A stretch of 64,000 nt of DNA from Streptomyces aidingensis (GTDB lineage: Bacteria > Actinomycetota > Actinomycetes > Streptomycetales > Streptomycetaceae), in contig NZ_FOLM01000002.1 in NCBI RefSeq assembly GCF_900112355.1, positions 448,742 to 512,741 on the forward strand. The letters are read 5' to 3'. The translations under genes and the position numbers were made by a program. Shown piece after piece: positions 61,170 to 64,000 of this stretch. The notes under the pieces were generated by a model. It did not search any database. It was not told the origin of the DNA and saw nothing but the letters and a program-made list of their open reading frames with translations. Numbering within the stretch: position 1 is the first letter of the stretch; each line of letters starts with the position of its first letter.

Positions 61170-62093
61170 TCAGCTCTCGGTGCGGTACATCAGGTCCGTC
61201 TCATGGGTGCGGAAGCCCAGGCCCTCGTAGAGCCGCACCGCCGCCGTGTTGTCCGCGTCCACGTACAGCATCCCGGTGGCGATCCCGCGGTCCCTGGCCA
61301 GATAGCGCAGCCCGGTCAGGGTCAGCGCCCGGCCCAGCCCCAGGCCCTGCGCCTGCGGCGCGATGCCCAGCACATAGATCTCGCCCAGCCCCTCGGCGCT
61401 GTGCACCTTGGTCCAGTGGAAGCCGAGCAGTTCCTCCCCTCCCCCGCCGGCCGCCCCCGGCGCCGCCCGCACGGCCAGGAAAAAACCGTGCGGATCGAAC
61501 CACGGCTCGGCCTGGCGCGCCAGGAGATCGCGCATCCCGAGGGAACCCTGTTCGGGGTGGTGGGCGAAGGCCGCCGCGTTCACCGCCAGCCAGGCCTCCT
61601 CGTCCTTGCCCGGGACGAAGGTGCGGACGGTGACGCCCACCGGCCACCGGATGTCGTCCAGTGGCAGGCCGCCCAGCGGGCGGCGCAACTGCCGCAGTTC
61701 CCGGAAGAGGGTCAGCCCCAGGCTCTGCGCGAGATGGCGGGCCGCCGGGTGGCCGCCGTGCGCCCAGACCCGCAGCCGGTTCCCGGACTCGGCGAGCAGC
61801 GTCTCGCCCAGCGAACGGCCGTACCGCCGGCCGCGATGGGCCGGATGCACCACCAGCTCCGCGGACGGCGCCTCCACGGGCTCGGTGCCGTCCAGCAGGG
61901 CATAGCCGACCAGTTCGCCCTTGTGCCGCAGCAGCAGATGCCGGACGCCCTCCCGGGGCCCGCCGCGCAGCAGCAGCCGGCCCTGTTCCGAGACGGCGGC
62001 CTGGCCGTCCACCCTGGCCGCCAGCGCGATGAGCTCCTGAGCGTCCCGCACATCCGTCGCCGACACTTCGTCCAGTACCACGACGTCGCTCAT
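61170..62093 (-). CDS. mshD: Mycothiol synthase (acetyltransferase) MshD
   Basis: 307 residues, two tandem GNAT domains. The last step of mycothiol synthesis acetylates cysteinyl-glucosaminyl-inositol. N-terminal half: [22 protein letters not shown]-terminal half: [24 protein letters not shown] (acetyl-CoA loop) and the end [23 protein letters not shown] at MSDVVVL is chosen as it matches the family opening. Together with mshA this window holds two of the four msh genes, far apart. Confidence 0.94.
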   Translation of the reverse strand: MSDVVVLDEVSATDVRDAQELIALAARVDGQAAVSEQGRLLLRGGPREGVRHLLLRHKGELVGYALLDGTEPVEAPSAELVVHPAHRGRRYGRSLGETLLAESGNRLRVWAHGGHPAARHLAQSLGLTLFRELRQLRRPLGGLPLDDIRWPVGVTVRTFVPGKDEEAWLAVNAAAFAHHPEQGSLGMRDLLARQAEPWFDPHGFFLAVRAAPGAAGGGGEELLGFHWTKVHSAEGLGEIYVLGIAPQAQGLGLGRALTLTGLRYLARDRGIATGMLYVDADNTAAVRLYEGLGFRTHETDLMYRTES

Positions 62094-62166
62094 GGCCAAA
62101 CTGTACGGGGCCGCCGCGCGTAATGCCGCGACGCGAACTCGCAATGTGCTGGTTACCTCTGCACCC

Positions 62167-62196
62167 CTGACACGCTACGCGCGTAGCCCGTAGGCT
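62167..62196 (+). promoter_or_regulatory. Promoter with a palindromic operator before the 5'-nucleotidase gene
   Basis: CTGACA (62167-62172), an 18-nt spacer, then TAGGCT (62191-62196) form a good housekeeping-type promoter. The spacer contains a perfect 14-nt palindrome GCTACGCGCGTAGC (62174-62187), a classic place for a repressor. The expected transcript start lies about 110 nt before the ATG. The regulator is unknown; it does not look like a PHO box. Confidence 0.58.
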
Positions 62197-62312
62197 GCGG
62201 TCCACATCCGTGCCGCCTCGGGCCGAGGCAAGCACCTCAAGGCCCCGGACCCCCGGGCCGGTTCACGGCCCCGTGTCCCCGGACCGACTCGCGTGAAAGG
62301 GAACAGCCCCGC

Positions 62313-64000
62313 ATGCAACGCCCCACTCTCACCCGGCTGCCCGGCTCGCGCCACCGCAGAATCACCGCGGCGCTCGCCACGGCTCTCACCGGCGCACTGG
62401 TCCTCGCCCTGCCCGCCACCCAGGCATCAGCCGGCGGCGGCCACCACGGCGGCGGCAAGCACAAGCCCGGCAAGCCGCCCGCCACCACCGAACTCCAGGT
62501 ACTGGCCCTCAACGACCTGCACGGCGCGCTGGAGCCCCCGAGCGGCTCCGGCGGACGCGTCACCCATCTGCACGAGGACGGCACCACCTCGACCATCGAG
62601 GCGGGCGGCGTCGAGTACCTGGCCACCGCGCTGCGCGAGGCACGCGAAGGCCACAAGCGGTCGGTCACCGTGGCCGCCGGAGACATGGTCGGCGCCACCC
62701 CGCTGCTCTCCGCCCTCTTCCACGACGAGCCCACCATCGAGGCGCTGAACCTCATGGACATGGACGTGGTGGGCGTGGGCAACCACGAGTTCGACGAGGG
62801 CTGGGAGGAGCTGGTCCGGCTCCAGGACGGCGGCTGCCACCCCGAGGACGGCTGCTATGTGGACGGCCGCACCTACGAGGGCTCGGACTTCCCCTTCCTG
62901 GCCGCCAACGTGGTCCACGAGGACACCGGCAAGCCGATCCTCGCGCCCTATGTCATCAAGAACCTCAAGGGCGCCAAGGTCGGCTTCATCGGCGTGACCC
63001 TGGAGGGCACCGCCGACATCGTCACCCAGTCCGGGATCGAGGGCATCGCCTTCCTGGACGAGGCCGAGACCATCAACAAGTACGCCAAGCAGCTCAAGCG
63101 CAGGGGCGTCAACGCGGTCATCGCCCTGGTCCACGAGGGCGGCTATCCGGCCTCCTCGGCCTACAACGCGGACTGCGGCCCGGGCGGCGCCAACCTCTCC
63201 GGCCCGATCGTGGAGATCTCGCAGAACACCACGCCGATGGTGGACGCGCTGGTCACCGGCCACACCCACCAGCCGTATGTGTGCTCCATGCCGGACCCGG
63301 CGGGCAATGAGCGGCTGGTCACCTCGGCGGCCTCCAACGGGCGGCTGTTCACCGAGCTGACCATGGAGTACGACTGGCGCAAGCGCGACATCGTGCGGGC
63401 CTCGGTCTCCGGCTCCAATGTGGTCGTCGAGCGGGAGCGGGCCGCCGCGGACCTGACCGGCCTGATCGGCTTCTGGGACGCGCTGGCCGGTCCGCTCGGC
63501 GCCCGCCCGGTCGGCTGGATCGCCGAGGACATCAACGAGGACCGGAACCTTCCCGAGACCCCGCTGGGCAATCTGATCGCCGATGCCCAGCTTGCCCACG
63601 CCCGGACCGTGGACCCGTCCACCGACCTCGCCCTGATGAACCCCGGCGGCATCCGCACCGACCTGGTCCACGCCGCCTCGGGAGACGAGGGCGACGGCGT
63701 GGTGACCTTCGAAGAGGCCTTCACCGTCCAGCCGTTCACCAACTACGTGCACATCATCGACCTCAGCGGCGAGCAGTTGCTGGCCGTGCTGCACGAGCAG
63801 GTCACCGGCGGCAACGCGGAGGCCAACCGCATCCTCCAGCCCTCCGAGGGCTTCGGCTACACGCTGGACCTGACCAGGACCGGCGCGGACCGGATCGTCG
63901 CCGGCTCCGTCACCATCGGCGGCGAGCCGCTGGACCCGGCCGCCACCTACCGGGTCGCGGTCAACTCCTTCCTGGCCGGCGGCGGCGACGCCTTCCCGAC
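62313..64000 (+). CDS. Secreted 5'-nucleotidase/metallophosphatase, partial (3' end outside the window)
   Basis: 562 codons visible. Signal peptide (1-40, ending near TQASAGG), a His/Gly/Lys-rich patch, then the calcineurin-like metallophosphatase domain with VLALNDLHGALE (about 53-64), AAGDMVGATP, GVGNHEFDEGW and VTGHTHQPY. The C-terminal 5'-nucleotidase domain follows (ETPLGNLIADAQLAHAR, MNPGGIRTDL, NSFLAGGGDAFP). It would release phosphate and nucleoside from extracellular nucleotides. GAAAGGGAA precedes the ATG. Cut off by the window edge, so the end is unknown. Confidence 0.93.
   Translation, partial: MQRPTLTRLPGSRHRRITAALATALTGALVLALPATQASAGGGHHGGGKHKPGKPPATTELQVLALNDLHGALEPPSGSGGRVTHLHEDGTTSTIEAGGVEYLATALREAREGHKRSVTVAAGDMVGATPLLSALFHDEPTIEALNLMDMDVVGVGNHEFDEGWEELVRLQDGGCHPEDGCYVDGRTYEGSDFPFLAANVVHEDTGKPILAPYVIKNLKGAKVGFIGVTLEGTADIVTQSGIEGIAFLDEAETINKYAKQLKRRGVNAVIALVHEGGYPASSAYNADCGPGGANLSGPIVEISQNTTPMVDALVTGHTHQPYVCSMPDPAGNERLVTSAASNGRLFTELTMEYDWRKRDIVRASVSGSNVVVERERAAADLTGLIGFWDALAGPLGARPVGWIAEDINEDRNLPETPLGNLIADAQLAHARTVDPSTDLALMNPGGIRTDLVHAASGDEGDGVVTFEEAFTVQPFTNYVHIIDLSGEQLLAVLHEQVTGGNAEANRILQPSEGFGYTLDLTRTGADRIVAGSVTIGGEPLDPAATYRVAVNSFLAGGGDAFP

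Overview
The window is chromosomal DNA from a high-GC actinomycete, almost certainly a Streptomyces or a close relative. The evidence is a GC content above 70% with strong third-position bias, mycothiol genes (mshA, mshD), CarD, PhoR-PhoP-PhoU with a PHO box, a DasR-type operator before nagKA, a BldD-type box before a CdgB-like diguanylate cyclase, MsiK, and an S-box leader before thrC. From memory, much of the gene order resembles the S. coelicolor SCO4145-SCO4290 region, but with parts deleted or rearranged.

Layout. 1-9.5 kb: thrC under a SAM-I riboswitch, glucosyl-3-phosphoglycerate synthase, trehalose synthesis (otsA, otsB), two DUF1707 membrane proteins, and the N-acetylglucosamine pair nagK-nagA. 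9.6-19.7 kb: a membrane protein with a CBM35-like domain, cdgB, flavin reductase, arfB, terD, a pentapeptide-repeat protein, a quinone oxidoreductase, and a four-gene signalling operon (two paired secreted proteins, response regulator, histidine kinase). 19.8-26.2 kb: tRNA-Thr, msiK, a sugar nucleotidyltransferase, a DoxX protein and an L,D-transpeptidase lipoprotein. 26.4-36.3 kb: rlmB, cysS, ispF, ispD, carD, a DUF461 lipoprotein, phoP, phoR, phoU and a metallothionein-like peptide. 36.3-39.2 kb: an unpartnered histidine kinase, gpmA and a nucleoside deoxyribosyltransferase-like gene.

39.2-54.8 kb looks accessory. It holds a two-gene cassette of small unknown proteins, then what reads as a polyhydroxybutyrate (PHB) or 3-hydroxybutyrate scavenging locus: PucR-type regulator, 3-hydroxybutyrate dehydrogenase, alpha/beta hydrolase, a complete Liv-type ABC transporter in one overlapping operon, and a divergent secreted PHB depolymerase. 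A VapC remnant follows, then an overlapping pair of unknown genes encoding a membrane-anchored ligand-binding protein and a large P-loop ATPase. 54.8-64 kb returns to core genes: ybjN, mshA, a methyltransferase, a NUDIX hydrolase, polyphosphate kinase with an unusual Ala/Lys-rich N-terminal tail, mshD, and a secreted 5'-nucleotidase cut by the window edge.

How it fits together. Phosphate genes recur (phoRP, phoU, mtpA, ppk, 5'-nucleotidase). So do carbon scavenging and storage (nagKA, msiK, trehalose, the PHB locus) and redox protection (mycothiol). The most interesting candidates for new biology are the PHB locus with its candidate operator, the basic-tailed PPK, the ATPase/ligand-binding pair, and the two-component operon whose paired secreted proteins share a WCLPxC motif. 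All calls come from reading the sequence; no database search was possible.
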